DNA of 64,000 bases from Chromobacterium haemolyticum (GTDB lineage Bacteria > Pseudomonadota > Gammaproteobacteria > Burkholderiales > Chromobacteriaceae). The position numbers and the translations under genes were made by a program. Positions 33,173 through 41,688 of the stretch are shown piece after piece; within the stretch, counting starts at the first letter, position 1, and each line of letters opens with the position of its first letter. Location: NCBI RefSeq assembly GCF_002081825.1, contig NZ_MUKU01000002.1, positions 62,001 through 126,000 of the forward strand, given 5' to 3'. The notes under the pieces were generated by a model, which saw nothing but the letters and a program-made list of their open reading frames with translations, was not told the DNA's origin and did no database searches.

Positions 33173-34144
33173 ATGTCCGATACCCTACCCATTAATCGTC
33201 GCCAGTTCCTGGCCGGCGCGGCCGCGGGCGGCACCGCGCTGATGCTGGCGCACGGCGCGGCGCTGGCGGCGACAGGAGCAAGCAAAATGACGGCAATTTC
33301 AACAAGCGACGGCGCCTTCTGGCCGAACGGCGCCCGCCTGGCGATTTCGATTTCCATGCAGTTCGAGGCCGGCGCGCAGCCGGAGCGCGGCGCCAGCGGG
33401 CCGTTTCCGCCGCTGGACCCCAAGTACGCGGATCTGCCGATGCAAAGCTGGTACGACTACGGCGTGAAGGAGGGCATTCCGCGGCTGCTGGACTTGTGGG
33501 ACCGCACCGGGGTCAAGGTGACTTCGCACATGGTGGGGCAGGCGGTGGACCGCAGCCCACGGCTGGCGCGCGAGATCGTGGCGCGCGGTCACGAGGCGGC
33601 GGCGCACGGTCAAACCTGGGAGCCGCAATACCCGATGACGCCGGAGCAGGAACTGGCGGCCTACAGCGCCAATATCGCCAGCATCGAGCGCGCCACCGGC
33701 ACGCGGCCGGTGGGCTTCAACGCCTTCTGGCTGCGCGGCACGCCCAATACCCTGAGCATTCTGCAGCAACTGGGCTTTCTCTATCACATCGACAACGTCA
33801 GCCGCGACGAGCCGTTCACGGTGGCGGTCAAGGGCAAGCCCTTCGTGGTGGTGCCTTATACCTTGCGCAACAACGACATCGTGCGTTTCGATTCGCCGGC
33901 GCTGAGCAATGAGGCTTATCTGTCGGATCTGAAGGCCGAATTCGACGTGCTCTACGCCGAGGCGGGTTCGCGGCGGCGGATGATGTCGATCAGCACCCAC
34001 GACCGCATTTCCGGCTCGCCGGCGCGGGTCAAGGCGCTGGAGCAGTTCATCCGCTATGCGCAAAGCCATGCCGGCGTCGCCTTCATGCGCAAGGACGAGA
34101 TCGCGCGCTACGCGCTGCAGGCGGACAAAGTGCCGGCAGACTGA
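33173..34144 (+). CDS. Tat-exported polysaccharide deacetylase family protein (PuuE-like)
   Basis: 323 residues. A twin-arginine signal is evident (NRRQFLAGAAAGG, Arg9-Arg10) and cleavage is likely near residue 33. The NodB/PuuE-like domain follows: QSWYDYGVKEGIPRLLDLWDR, GVKVTSHMVG, GHEAAAHGQTWEP (the HGxxW segment of the PuuE/allantoinase-like branch), FWLRGTPNT, and the C-terminal SISTHDRISGSPARV. Export by Tat suggests a folded, perhaps metal-containing enzyme. Third gene of the SnoaL-SDR-deacetylase operon; a terminator follows. Substrate unknown; N-acetyl or ring amide hydrolysis is the family range. Confidence 0.87.
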   Translation: MSDTLPINRRQFLAGAAAGGTALMLAHGAALAATGASKMTAISTSDGAFWPNGARLAISISMQFEAGAQPERGASGPFPPLDPKYADLPMQSWYDYGVKEGIPRLLDLWDRTGVKVTSHMVGQAVDRSPRLAREIVARGHEAAAHGQTWEPQYPMTPEQELAAYSANIASIERATGTRPVGFNAFWLRGTPNTLSILQQLGFLYHIDNVSRDEPFTVAVKGKPFVVVPYTLRNNDIVRFDSPALSNEAYLSDLKAEFDVLYAEAGSRRRMMSISTHDRISGSPARVKALEQFIRYAQSHAGVAFMRKDEIARYALQADKVPAD

Positions 34145-34172
34145 GAACCTTGGGTCTTGAGTCGCGTTCCAC

Positions 34173-34208
34173 AACCGCGGGACGGCCATTGGCCGCGCCG
34201 CGGTTTTC
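34173..34208 (+). terminator. Terminator of the SnoaL-SDR-deacetylase operon
   Basis: Stem AACCGCGG / CCGCGGTT around an inner GGCCATTGGCC hairpin, followed by TTTTC. It directly abuts MITE copy C. Confidence 0.7.
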
Positions 34209-34211
34209 TTA

Positions 34212-34351
34212 GAACCTGTTTACGATCTCGCGAGCTAAGGCGAGACAAGGCGAAAACGGTTGAAGAAGCGGAATGTACAGGTGGTACATGAGCATTCTGA
34301 AAGCGTTTTCAACGCCGTATCGCCGACGCGCAGCAGATCGTAAACAGGTTC
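34212..34351 (+). mobile_element. MITE-like element, copy C (perfect ends)
   Basis: 140 bp with perfect 17-bp inverted ends GAACCTGTTTACGATCT / AGATCGTAAACAGGTTC and a perfect TTA duplication (34209-34211 and 34352-34354). The right TTA is the stop codon of the LysR gene. Core GGCGAGACAAGGCGAAAACG present. This is the best-preserved copy and the reference for the family. Confidence 0.92.
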
Positions 34352-35284
34352 TTACAATTGGGCGCCGGCCTCCGGTAGCAGGGCGGTGGCCGGCAACGTC
34401 GACAGCCGCTCGCGCAAGAAATCGATCAGCCGACGAATGCGCAGCGGCTGGCCGCGCTGGCCGGGGTAGAGCAGATGCAGCGGCGCGCTGTCAGTGAAGT
34501 ATTCGTCCAGCACCGTGAGCAGGCGGCCCTGGCGCAGATCGTCGGCGATGTCCAGCAGCGATTTGTAGGCGAAGCCCTGGCCTTGCAGCGCCCAGCGGCG
34601 GATCACCTCGCCGTCGTTGCTCTGCTGCGCGCGCTCCAGCCGCAGCGCACGGCGCTGGCCGTGCTCGCGGTAAGGCCATTCATGCATCGGCCCGTCGCCG
34701 GTGACCAGGGTCAGCGTCGGCAGCTCGGCCAGCTGCCGCGGATGGCTGGGCGTGCCGGTGCGCGCCAGCAGCGCCGGCGCGGCGCAGACCACGCGGCGGC
34801 TGGCGGCCAGTTCGCGCGCGATCAGGCTGCTGTCCGCCGGCTGGCCGTAGCGGATGGCGATGTCGATGTCCTCGCCGATCAAATCGGCCGGGGTGTCGTC
34901 CAGCTGCAAGGCGAAATGCACCGCCGGGTGCAGGCGGCGGAATTCGTCCAGGCAGTCCAGCAAGGCGTGGCGGCCCAGGTCCGACGGCGCCGACAGCCGG
35001 ATCAGGCCGCTGAGTTCGCGCTGCTCGCGCTGCAGCCGGTCCTGGCCTTGCTGAAGGGTGTCCAGCGCGCGCTGGCAGTGGTCGCGGAAGACTTCGCCGG
35101 CCTCGGTCAGCCGAAGCTGGCGGGTGGTGCGTTGGAACAGCCGGCTGTCCAGCGCGGCCTCCAGCCGCTGGATGCAGGCGCTGGCGGCGGCGGGGGACAG
35201 GCCTTGCTTGCGGCCGGCGGCGGAGAAGCTGCCCAGCTGGGCGGCGTCGAGGAAGAGGCGTAGGTCGTTGAGTCGATCAAGCAT
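34352..35284 (-). CDS. LysR family transcriptional regulator
   Basis: 310 residues. N-terminal winged helix (LNDLRLFLDAAQLGSFSAAGRKQ..., with recognition segment SPAAASACIQRLE and RLFQRTTRQLRLTEAGE) and a periplasmic-binding-like effector domain. The SGLIRLSAP and DIAIRYG motifs place it with the CrgA/DmlR-like group. The start at 35284 follows pepP by 41 bases on the same strand, so the pair may be co-transcribed. The TAA stop is supplied by the TTA flank of MITE copy C. The regulated genes are not apparent; the operon across the element is on the other strand. Confidence 0.92.
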   Translation of the reverse strand: MLDRLNDLRLFLDAAQLGSFSAAGRKQGLSPAAASACIQRLEAALDSRLFQRTTRQLRLTEAGEVFRDHCQRALDTLQQGQDRLQREQRELSGLIRLSAPSDLGRHALLDCLDEFRRLHPAVHFALQLDDTPADLIGEDIDIAIRYGQPADSSLIARELAASRRVVCAAPALLARTGTPSHPRQLAELPTLTLVTGDGPMHEWPYREHGQRRALRLERAQQSNDGEVIRRWALQGQGFAYKSLLDIADDLRQGRLLTVLDEYFTDSAPLHLLYPGQRGQPLRIRRLIDFLRERLSTLPATALLPEAGAQL

Positions 35285-35325
35285 GTGAATGGCCCAGGCG
35301 CGGCAGCGCCCGGGCGGGGAGGGAT

Positions 35326-37137
35326 TTAAATGGTTTCGGTATTGGCCAGCAGCCATTCGCGCGCCGCGCCGTCCACCAGCGGCAGCAAGCGCGCGCGCAC
35401 CTCGGCGTGGTACTGGTTCAGCCAGTCCACCTCGGCGCGGGACAATAGGTTGAAGTCCAGGCAGCGGGTGTCGATGGGGCAAAGTGTCAGGGTTTCGAAG
35501 CGCAGGAAGTCGCCGAATTCGTTCTGCGACGAGGCCACGTTCAGCACCAGGTTCTCGATGCGCACGCCCCAGCGGCCCGGGCGGTAGACGCCGGGCTCGA
35601 TCGAGGTGACCATGCCTTCCTGCATCGCCATATTGGCGTCCGGCACCGCGCGGGAAATGCTCTGCGGGCCTTCGTGCACATTGAGGAAGTAGCCGACGCC
35701 GTGGCCGGTGCCGTGGCCGAAGTCGATGTCCTGCTGCCACAGCGGCGCGCGCGCCAGCGCGTCCAGCATCGGCGACAGGGTGCCGCGCGGGAAATGGGCC
35801 ATGGACAGGCCGATGGTGCCTTTCAGCACCAGGGTGAAGTCGCGCTTCTGCTCGGCGGACGGCGCGCCGACCGCCACCACGCGGGTGATGTCGGTGGTGC
35901 CGCCCAGGTATTGGCCGCCGGAGTCTATCAGCAGCAAGCCGTCGCCCTTGATCTCGCTGTGGGCGGCTTCGGTGGCGTGGTAGTGCGGCAGCGCGCCGTT
36001 GGCGTTGAAGCCGGCGATGGTGCCGAAGCTGGGCGACACGAAGCCGGGCCGGCGCGCGCGCGCGGCGGTGATTTCCTCGTCTATGGTCAGCTCGGTGACG
36101 CGGCTGCGGTTGACCTCGCCTTCGAACCAGGCGAAGAACTCGCACAGGGCCGCGCCGTCCTGTTCCATCGCGCCGCGGATGTGGGCGGCCTCTTCCTCCG
36201 TCCTGCAGGACTTGAACAGGGTGCTGGGATTGATCGCCTCGATTACGCGGGCGGCCGGATTGACCGCCTGGCGCAGGCCCAGGGTCACGCGGCGCGGGTC
36301 CAGCAGCAGGCTGGCGCCGGCCGGCAAGGCGGCGAGCGCCGGCTTGGCCTGGGCGTAAAGCCGCACTTCGACGCCGTCGGCCGCCAGTTGGGCGCGCAGC
36401 TCGGCGGAAACCTTGCCTTCGCCGACGAAGAGGGTGGCCTGCCGACGGCTCAGCAGCGCGTGGCTGATGAAGACCGGATTGTAGTTGACGTCGCTGCCGC
36501 GCAGATTGAAGCTCCAGGCGATGTCGTCCAGCGTGGACAGGAAGTGCCAGTCGGCGCCGGCCTCGTCCATGGCGGCGCGCAAGCGCGCCAGCTTATCGGC
36601 GCGGCTTTGCGGCGCGAACGCCGCCTCATGTTGATACACCGGCGCGTCCGGCAGCGGCGGGCGTTGCGGGTCGATGGCGTCTATCAGGTCCAGATCGGTG
36701 CGCAAGAGGGCGCCGGCCTGTTCCAGCGCGGCTTGCAGCGCCTTGGCCGCGGCCAGGCCCAGCGAATCGCCGTCCACCGCCAGCGTCTGGCCGGCGCTCA
36801 GGGTTTTGGCGATCCAGCCCAGGTGGTCGGCGCTGGCGGCGCTGATGATTTTGACCAGCTGGATGCCGCTGCCGGCCAATTCGGCCTCCGCTTGCACCCA
36901 GTAACGGCTGTCGGCCCAGACGCCGGCGAAGTCGCGGGTGACGATCAGCGTGCCCATGGAGCCGGTGAAGCCGGACAACCATTGGCGAGCCTGCCAGCGT
37001 GCCGGCAGGTATTCCGACAAATGCGGGTCCGAGGAGGGCACCAGACAGGCGTCGACGCCGGCGTTCTTCATGGCGGCGCGCAAGGAGGCGATGCGTTGCG
37101 GAATGGTGTCCAATTGCGGGGTTGCGAGGGTGTTCAT
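35326..37137 (-). CDS. Aminopeptidase P family (Xaa-Pro aminopeptidase, M24B)
   Basis: 603 residues, the long three-domain eukaryote-like form (XPNPEP1 type) rather than the 440-residue E. coli PepP. Two creatinase-like N-terminal domains precede the pita-bread catalytic domain. Metal ligands are visible in LLIDSGGQYLGGTTDITR (two Asp), GTGHGVGYFLNVHEGP (His), GMVTSIEPGVY (Glu) and RIENLVL (Glu). Cytosolic. It removes N-terminal residues before proline. Upstream is a 171-base divergent gap to a small basic protein; downstream is a LysR gene 41 bases away. Confidence 0.93.
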   Translation of the reverse strand: MNTLATPQLDTIPQRIASLRAAMKNAGVDACLVPSSDPHLSEYLPARWQARQWLSGFTGSMGTLIVTRDFAGVWADSRYWVQAEAELAGSGIQLVKIISAASADHLGWIAKTLSAGQTLAVDGDSLGLAAAKALQAALEQAGALLRTDLDLIDAIDPQRPPLPDAPVYQHEAAFAPQSRADKLARLRAAMDEAGADWHFLSTLDDIAWSFNLRGSDVNYNPVFISHALLSRRQATLFVGEGKVSAELRAQLAADGVEVRLYAQAKPALAALPAGASLLLDPRRVTLGLRQAVNPAARVIEAINPSTLFKSCRTEEEAAHIRGAMEQDGAALCEFFAWFEGEVNRSRVTELTIDEEITAARARRPGFVSPSFGTIAGFNANGALPHYHATEAAHSEIKGDGLLLIDSGGQYLGGTTDITRVVAVGAPSAEQKRDFTLVLKGTIGLSMAHFPRGTLSPMLDALARAPLWQQDIDFGHGTGHGVGYFLNVHEGPQSISRAVPDANMAMQEGMVTSIEPGVYRPGRWGVRIENLVLNVASSQNEFGDFLRFETLTLCPIDTRCLDFNLLSRAEVDWLNQYHAEVRARLLPLVDGAAREWLLANTETI

Positions 37138-37308
37138 GCCGGCTCCGGGGGATGTATGCCATGCATTCTGTGGCTAATGAAACCGGGGCGCAAGAGTATG
37201 AGCATAGCTAATGATTGCCATGTCATTTCTTGAGTCGGCACAAGCGCTGCTGAGAGGTCTATACTGGAGCCGGCATCGGCACCGCCGATGCATGCCAAGG
37301 AGCTGATC

Positions 37309-37437
37309 ATGAGTAAATCAAGACACAGCAGCAAGGAAGCCAAGAAGCAGCCGTTGATGACGCCCAAAGAGAAACGGGCGGCCAAACATCAGAAAAAGCA
37401 CGGGCCGGACGGTGTCCCCATCATTGTTCCTCACTAA
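37309..37437 (+). CDS. Small basic protein (42 residues)
   Basis: Encodes a 42-residue, highly Lys-rich peptide beginning MSKSRHSSKEAKKQP and ending PIIVPH. AAGGAG lies eight bases before the ATG, a TATACT -10-like box is at 37260-37265, and an intrinsic terminator follows at 37563, so it looks like a real stand-alone gene. Short KEAKK-type basic proteins are common in proteobacteria and have no established role; nucleic-acid or ribosome association would fit the charge but is not shown. Confidence 0.7.
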   Translation: MSKSRHSSKEAKKQPLMTPKEKRAAKHQKKHGPDGVPIIVPH

Positions 37438-37562
37438 GGCAAGCGCCGTGGCGATGCGGCAGCCCTGATGTGCCGACCGCCTTGCTGGTTTTGATCCGCG
37501 CGTTGTTACCCTCCACGGTCCATGTGACCGTCTACGCCGGCCAGTGGGCCGGCCAATCGTCC

Positions 37563-37594
37563 AAACCTCCTGCCATCGCGGCCAGGAGGTTTTT
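37563..37594 (+). terminator. Terminator downstream of the small basic gene
   Basis: Stem AAACCTCCTG / CAGGAGGTTT with a T-rich tail. The remaining part of the 299-base gap (37438-37736) has a GGCCGGCC-rich patch at 37538-37556 and no further open frame I would support. Confidence 0.75.
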
Positions 37595-37736
37595 GTTTGG
37601 CGCGGATTGCTTGCGGATCAAGGGCAGGCGCGCGCCGCCAAAATATGCTTGTTGATTTTTTTCGGCGGAGACGATAGCTTTACCGGCTTTATTCGGGGCC
37701 GGCCGCCGTGAACGCGGCGGGGGCGGGGGACAGGCG

Positions 37737-38102
37737 ATGCAACAGGCAATCGAGGTGACGGGCTATCACGCCCATGTCTATTATAACGCGGCGCAGCAGC
37801 CGGCTGCGCGGCGGCTGCGCGAGGCGGTGGCGCAGCGCTTCGAGGTGGAGTTGGGACGCTGGCGCGAGCAGGCTTACGGGCCGCACCCGGTGGGCGCTTA
37901 TCAGATCGCTTTCGCGCCGGCCTTGTTTGGCGAGATCGTGCCGTGGCTGATGTTGAACCGGGAAGGGCTGAGCGCGCTGCTGCATCCGCTAACCGGAGAC
38001 GATGTCGAGGACCACAGCGATTTCGCCATGTGGCTGGGCGCGCCGCTGGAGTTGAACATGGACTTTCTGCACCAACACGGCGACAACGCGCGTTCGGGCT
38101 GA
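37737..38102 (+). CDS. DOPA 4,5-dioxygenase family protein
   Basis: 121 residues of the small DOPA-dioxygenase-like family (PF08883), known from Amanita pigment synthesis and bacterial homologues. Typical pattern: GYHAHVYYNA at the start (HAH probable metal ligands), GPHPVGAYQIAF, and HPLTGDDVEDHSDFAMWLG near the end. No signal peptide. Stand-alone gene; the convergent phaA shares its terminator. Whether it cleaves a catechol in this organism is unknown. Confidence 0.88.
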   Translation: MQQAIEVTGYHAHVYYNAAQQPAARRLREAVAQRFEVELGRWREQAYGPHPVGAYQIAFAPALFGEIVPWLMLNREGLSALLHPLTGDDVEDHSDFAMWLGAPLELNMDFLHQHGDNARSG

Positions 38103-38119
38103 GCCTGCCCGCGAGTACC

Positions 38120-38150
38120 AAAAACCCCACCGGGAACCGGTGGGGTTTTG
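38120..38150. terminator. Bidirectional terminator
   Basis: Stem AAAACCCCACCGG / CCGGTGGGGTTTT with a GAA loop. It serves the DOPA-dioxygenase-like gene (plus) and phaA (minus). Confidence 0.9.
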
Positions 38151-38165
38151 TCTGAGCGAAACGGC

Positions 38166-39344
38166 TTAGCGACGTTCCACCGCCAACGCCACGCCCATGC
38201 CGCCGCCTATGCACAGCGTGGCCAGGCCTTTCTTGGCGTCTCGGCGCTGCATTTCATGCAGCAGGGTGACCAGCACGCGGCAGCCGGAAGCGCCGATCGG
38301 GTGACCCAGCGCGATGGCGCCGCCGTTGACGTTGACCTTGTCCGGGCCCCAGCCCAGTTCGCGTGCCACGCCCAGCGCCTGTGCGGCGAAGGCTTCGTTG
38401 GCTTCCACCAGGTCCAGCTCCTCCACTTTCCAGCCAGCCTTGACCAGCGCCTTGCGGGTGGCGGCTACCGGGCCTATGCCCATGATTTCCGGCGCGCAGC
38501 CGGTCAGCGCGTAGCCCTTGATTGTGGCCAGCGGTTTCAGGCCCAGCTGGTCCGCCTTCTGCGCGGACATCAGCAGCACGGCGGCGGCGCCGTCATTGAT
38601 GCCGGAAGCGTTGCCGGCGGTGACGGTGCCTTCTTTCTTGAAGGCGGCGCGCAGCTTGGCCAGGCTTTCGGCGCTGGCGTCGTGCTTGATGAACTCGTCG
38701 CTGTCGAAGGCCACCGGATCGCCCTTGCGCTGAGGCACCAGCACCGGCGTGATCTCATCCTTGAACTTGCCGGCTTTCTGCGCGGCGGCGGCGCGTTGCT
38801 GCGATGCCAGAGCCAGCGCGTCCTGCTCTTCGCGGCCGATGCCGTACTTTTCCGCCACGTTTTCGGCGGTGATGCCCATGTGGTAGGCGTTGTAGGCGTC
38901 GGTCAGGCCGTCGTTGACCATGGTGTCGATCAGCTGGGCGTTGCCCATGCGGAAGCCGTCGCGCGAGCCGGGCAGAATGTGCGGCGACAGGGACATGCTT
39001 TCCTGGCCGCCGGCGATGACGATGTCGGCGTCGCCGTTGGCGATGGCCTGGGCGCCCAGATGCACGGCGCGCAGGCCGGAGCCGCAGACCACGTTGAGGG
39101 TGGTGGCCGGGGTGGTGACCGGCAGGCCGGCCTTGATCAAGGCCTGGCGCGCCGGGTTCTGGCCGCTGCCGGCGGTCAGCACCTGGCCGAGAATGACTTC
39201 GCTGACGTCCTCCGGTTTCAGGCCGGTTTGGGCCAGCAGCGATTTGATGACGGTGGCGCCCAGTTCCGGGGCCGGGATCTTGGCCAGCGCGCCGCCGAAA
39301 CTGCCGATGGCGGTGCGGGTTGCTGCGACAATCACGACTTCCAT
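38166..39344 (-). CDS. phaA: Acetyl-CoA C-acetyltransferase (beta-ketothiolase)
   Basis: Condenses two acetyl-CoA to acetoacetyl-CoA, the first step of polyhydroxybutyrate synthesis. 392 residues; catalytic Cys87 ([10 protein letters not shown]), His348 (GHPIGASG) and Cys378 (CIGGGMG). GGAGA precedes the ATG. It lies downstream of phaC in the same direction, the order known from Chromobacterium, but the 300 bases between them are made of one intact MITE and one remnant. phaB is not in the window. The thiolase alone could also serve fatty-acid or ketone metabolism; the neighbour phaC decides the name. Confidence 0.93.
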   Translation of the reverse strand: MEVVIVAATRTAIGSFGGALAKIPAPELGATVIKSLLAQTGLKPEDVSEVILGQVLTAGSGQNPARQALIKAGLPVTTPATTLNVVCGSGLRAVHLGAQAIANGDADIVIAGGQESMSLSPHILPGSRDGFRMGNAQLIDTMVNDGLTDAYNAYHMGITAENVAEKYGIGREEQDALALASQQRAAAAQKAGKFKDEITPVLVPQRKGDPVAFDSDEFIKHDASAESLAKLRAAFKKEGTVTAGNASGINDGAAAVLLMSAQKADQLGLKPLATIKGYALTGCAPEIMGIGPVAATRKALVKAGWKVEELDLVEANEAFAAQALGVARELGWGPDKVNVNGGAIALGHPIGASGCRVLVTLLHEMQRRDAKKGLATLCIGGGMGVALAVERR

Positions 39345-39412
39345 GTTTTTCTCCGTCTCTCTTCAATGTGACCGCGAAGGTCGGTGTGTCGGCCAGCGCG
39401 CCGGCGGCGGGG

Positions 39413-39501
39413 CGAGGAAGCCGCTAAAGCGCTTCGAAGCGGCTTTCAACGCCCTTGCCCAACTATCCCGCCGAGGCGCGGCAGACTTTGAACAGTTTTT
39501 C
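39413..39501 (+). repeat. MITE remnant G (right half)
   Basis: From about 39440 it matches the right half of the element: GCGGCTTTCAACGCC, then CCGCCGAGGCGCGGCAGACTTTGAACAG, quoted in pieces, ending beside the TTA that is the left flank of copy D. It belongs to the TTCAAAGTCT-ended, older subfamily. The left boundary is uncertain. Confidence 0.55.
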
Positions 39502-39504
39502 TTA

Positions 39505-39644
39505 GAGCCTGTTTATGATCTCGCGAGCTAGGGCGAGACAAGGCGAAAACGAGCGAAAAAGCGGAATGTACACGTGGTACATGAGCATTTTGAGCTCGGT
39601 TTCAACGCCGTATCGCCGACGCGCAGCAGATCGTAAACAGGTTC
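39505..39644 (+). mobile_element. MITE-like element, copy D, between phaC and phaA
   Basis: 140 bp; ends GAGCCTGTTTATGATCT and AGATCGTAAACAGGTTC (two mismatches); TTA duplication at 39502-39504 and 39645-39647. The right TTA is the phaC stop codon. Same orientation as copies B and C, with the internal palindrome ATGTACACGTGGTACAT. Confidence 0.9.
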
Positions 39645-41414
39645 TTATTGCAGGCTGGCCACCACGCTGGGCATGGCCTTGGCCAGCACATAGCTGCCCG
39701 GCGCCGCTTGCAGCGGCGGGAAGTCTTTGCTGCCCAGGCTCTTGGGCGCGGCGACTTTCTTCCCGGATTGAGGGGCCAGCCAGGCGTCCCAGTCCTTCCA
39801 CCAGCTGCCGGGGCGGCTTTCCGCGGTTTCCAGCCAGGCGTCCGCGTGTTCCGGCAACTTGTCGTTGACCCAGTAATTGCGCTTGTCCTTGGTCACCGGG
39901 TTGATCGAGCCGGCGATATGGCCGGAGGCGCCCAGCACGAAGCGCCGCGACGGCGCGCCGGTCAGGTAGTGGACGCCGGAGTAGGCGGAGCTCCACAGCA
40001 CGATGTGGTCTTCGCGCGCGGCGAAGATGTAAACAGGGATGTCGATCTTGGAAACGTCGATGGGCACGTCGCACAGGGTGATGGAACCCGGTTTGGTCAG
40101 CGCGTTGTTCATGTAGAACTGGCGCAGCATGAAGGTGTGCATCGGCAGCGGCAGGTCCACCGCGTCGTTGTTCCAGTAGAGCAGGTCGAACGGCGCCGGC
40201 GTCTTGCCCAGCAGATAGTTGTTGACCACGTAGTTCCACACCAGATCGTTGGCGCGCAGGCTGGCGAAGGTACGGCCTATCTCCTTGCCGCTGATGATGC
40301 CGCCGGCGGCGATCTTGGCTTCGCGGCTGGCCACCAGGTTCTCGTCGATGAAGTAGGAGATCTCGCCCGGTTCTGCGTGATCTATCAGCGAGGTCATGAA
40401 GGTGGTGGAATCGAAGTATTTGAGTCCGCGCGCCTGCAGCACGCACTGGGTGGTGGTCAGGATCACGCCGCCGACACAGAAGCCCAGCGCGTTCATGCTG
40501 TCCTGCTTGCTGATCTTGCGCACGGTTTCCGCCGCGGCGATCACGCCTTTCTCGATATAGCTTTCCCAGGTGAAATGCTTCATCTCTGGTTCCGCCGAGC
40601 GCCAGCTGATCAAGAACACGCGGTAACCCTGGGCGACGAAGTGACGGACCATGGAGTTGTCCGGCTGCAAATCCATCAGGTAGTACTTGTTGATGCAAGG
40701 CGGCACGATCAGCAGCGGTTTTTCATAGACTTGGCCGGTGGTGGGGGTGTACTGGATCAGTTCGATCAATTCATTGCGGAACACCACCTCACCCGGGGTG
40801 ACCACGATGTTCTTGCCGATCTCGAACTGGCTCTCGTCCGACATCGAGATATGGCCCTTCTGGAAATCCTCCAGCATGTTCTTCATGCCGTCGACCAGGC
40901 TCTCGCCCTTGGTCTCTATCGCCCGTTTCATCACGTCGGGGTTGGTCAGCATGAAGTTGCTGGGGGAGACCGCGTCCAGATATTGGCGGGTGGCGAAGGC
41001 CAGCTTGTCCTTGGCTTCTTCCTCCAGCTGGGCATTGTCCACCAGCTCGGTCATCCATTTGCTGGTGAGCAGATAACCTTGCTTGAGGAAATGGTAGAAC
41101 GGGTGTTCATCCCATTCCGGCGAGGCGAAGCGGCGATCGCCCTTTTTCGCCGAGGCGTCGCCGTTGGCGGCGGGCGCCTGGCCCAGGAACTGAGACCACA
41201 GATTCATCTGCTGCTGATACAAGCTGCTTTGCCAGGCGAACAGCTGGCCGGCGTTGCTGAGCATGGCGCCCCAGGCGTTGGCCAGCGGCAGTTCAGCATT
41301 TCCAGGTTGCGGCGGCAGCGGCAGGTTGTTGACGAACTGCTGCATCCATTGTTGGTTGGCCTCGGATAGGCTGGCGAAGAAACTATCCAGCGGGTTTGTA
41401 CTTTCTTGGGTCAA
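39645..41414 (-). CDS. phaC: Class I poly(3-hydroxyalkanoate) synthase
   Basis: Polymerises 3-hydroxyacyl-CoA into PHA at the granule surface. 589 residues; the lipase-like box GFCVGG carries the nucleophile Cys313, and the WxxDxLP-like [15 protein letters not shown] and HIAGSINP motifs supply the Asp and His. The start is TTG at 41414 because AGGAGA sits five bases upstream (41420-41425); the next in-frame ATG, 23 codons later, has no ribosome-binding site but would give a length nearer the described C. violaceum enzyme. Stop codon TAA lies in the flank of MITE copy D. Confidence 0.95.
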   Translation of the reverse strand: MTQESTNPLDSFFASLSEANQQWMQQFVNNLPLPPQPGNAELPLANAWGAMLSNAGQLFAWQSSLYQQQMNLWSQFLGQAPAANGDASAKKGDRRFASPEWDEHPFYHFLKQGYLLTSKWMTELVDNAQLEEEAKDKLAFATRQYLDAVSPSNFMLTNPDVMKRAIETKGESLVDGMKNMLEDFQKGHISMSDESQFEIGKNIVVTPGEVVFRNELIELIQYTPTTGQVYEKPLLIVPPCINKYYLMDLQPDNSMVRHFVAQGYRVFLISWRSAEPEMKHFTWESYIEKGVIAAAETVRKISKQDSMNALGFCVGGVILTTTQCVLQARGLKYFDSTTFMTSLIDHAEPGEISYFIDENLVASREAKIAAGGIISGKEIGRTFASLRANDLVWNYVVNNYLLGKTPAPFDLLYWNNDAVDLPLPMHTFMLRQFYMNNALTKPGSITLCDVPIDVSKIDIPVYIFAAREDHIVLWSSAYSGVHYLTGAPSRRFVLGASGHIAGSINPVTKDKRNYWVNDKLPEHADAWLETAESRPGSWWKDWDAWLAPQSGKKVAAPKSLGSKDFPPLQAAPGSYVLAKAMPSVVASLQ

Positions 41415-41419
41415 AGCTG

Positions 41420-41425
41420 TCTCCT
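41420..41425 (-). promoter_or_regulatory. Ribosome-binding site deciding a TTG start for phaC
   Basis: AGGAGA followed by five bases and TTG on the minus strand. It favours the upstream TTG over the internal ATG as the phaC start. Confidence 0.65.
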
Positions 41426-41688
41426 GAAACGTGCCGAAGCGTTATCGAAGCTTTCCTGCATTGGACCGTGTAACAAAGTGTGCGGTCGCAAGGTACGCCA
41501 TGACTGTAACAGGGTTGCATGACATTTTCACCGGGAGGAGGACGATAAGGCGCGTCGAAAGCCGCATCTTGTTGCCGCAGTGCACAATCTGCCTAGCTGT
41601 CCTTTCGGCCTGGCATGCCGGGAGGATGGAAATTATGGGATAATCGCGAAGATTCAATTGGCGTTGGACTGAACGGGAAAGGATGGTC

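Noticed and set aside
35285-36145. Upstream continuation of the LysR frame into the aminopeptidase P gene
   Set aside because: It is the shadow of the aminopeptidase gene. The LysR family N-terminus begins at the ATG at 35284.
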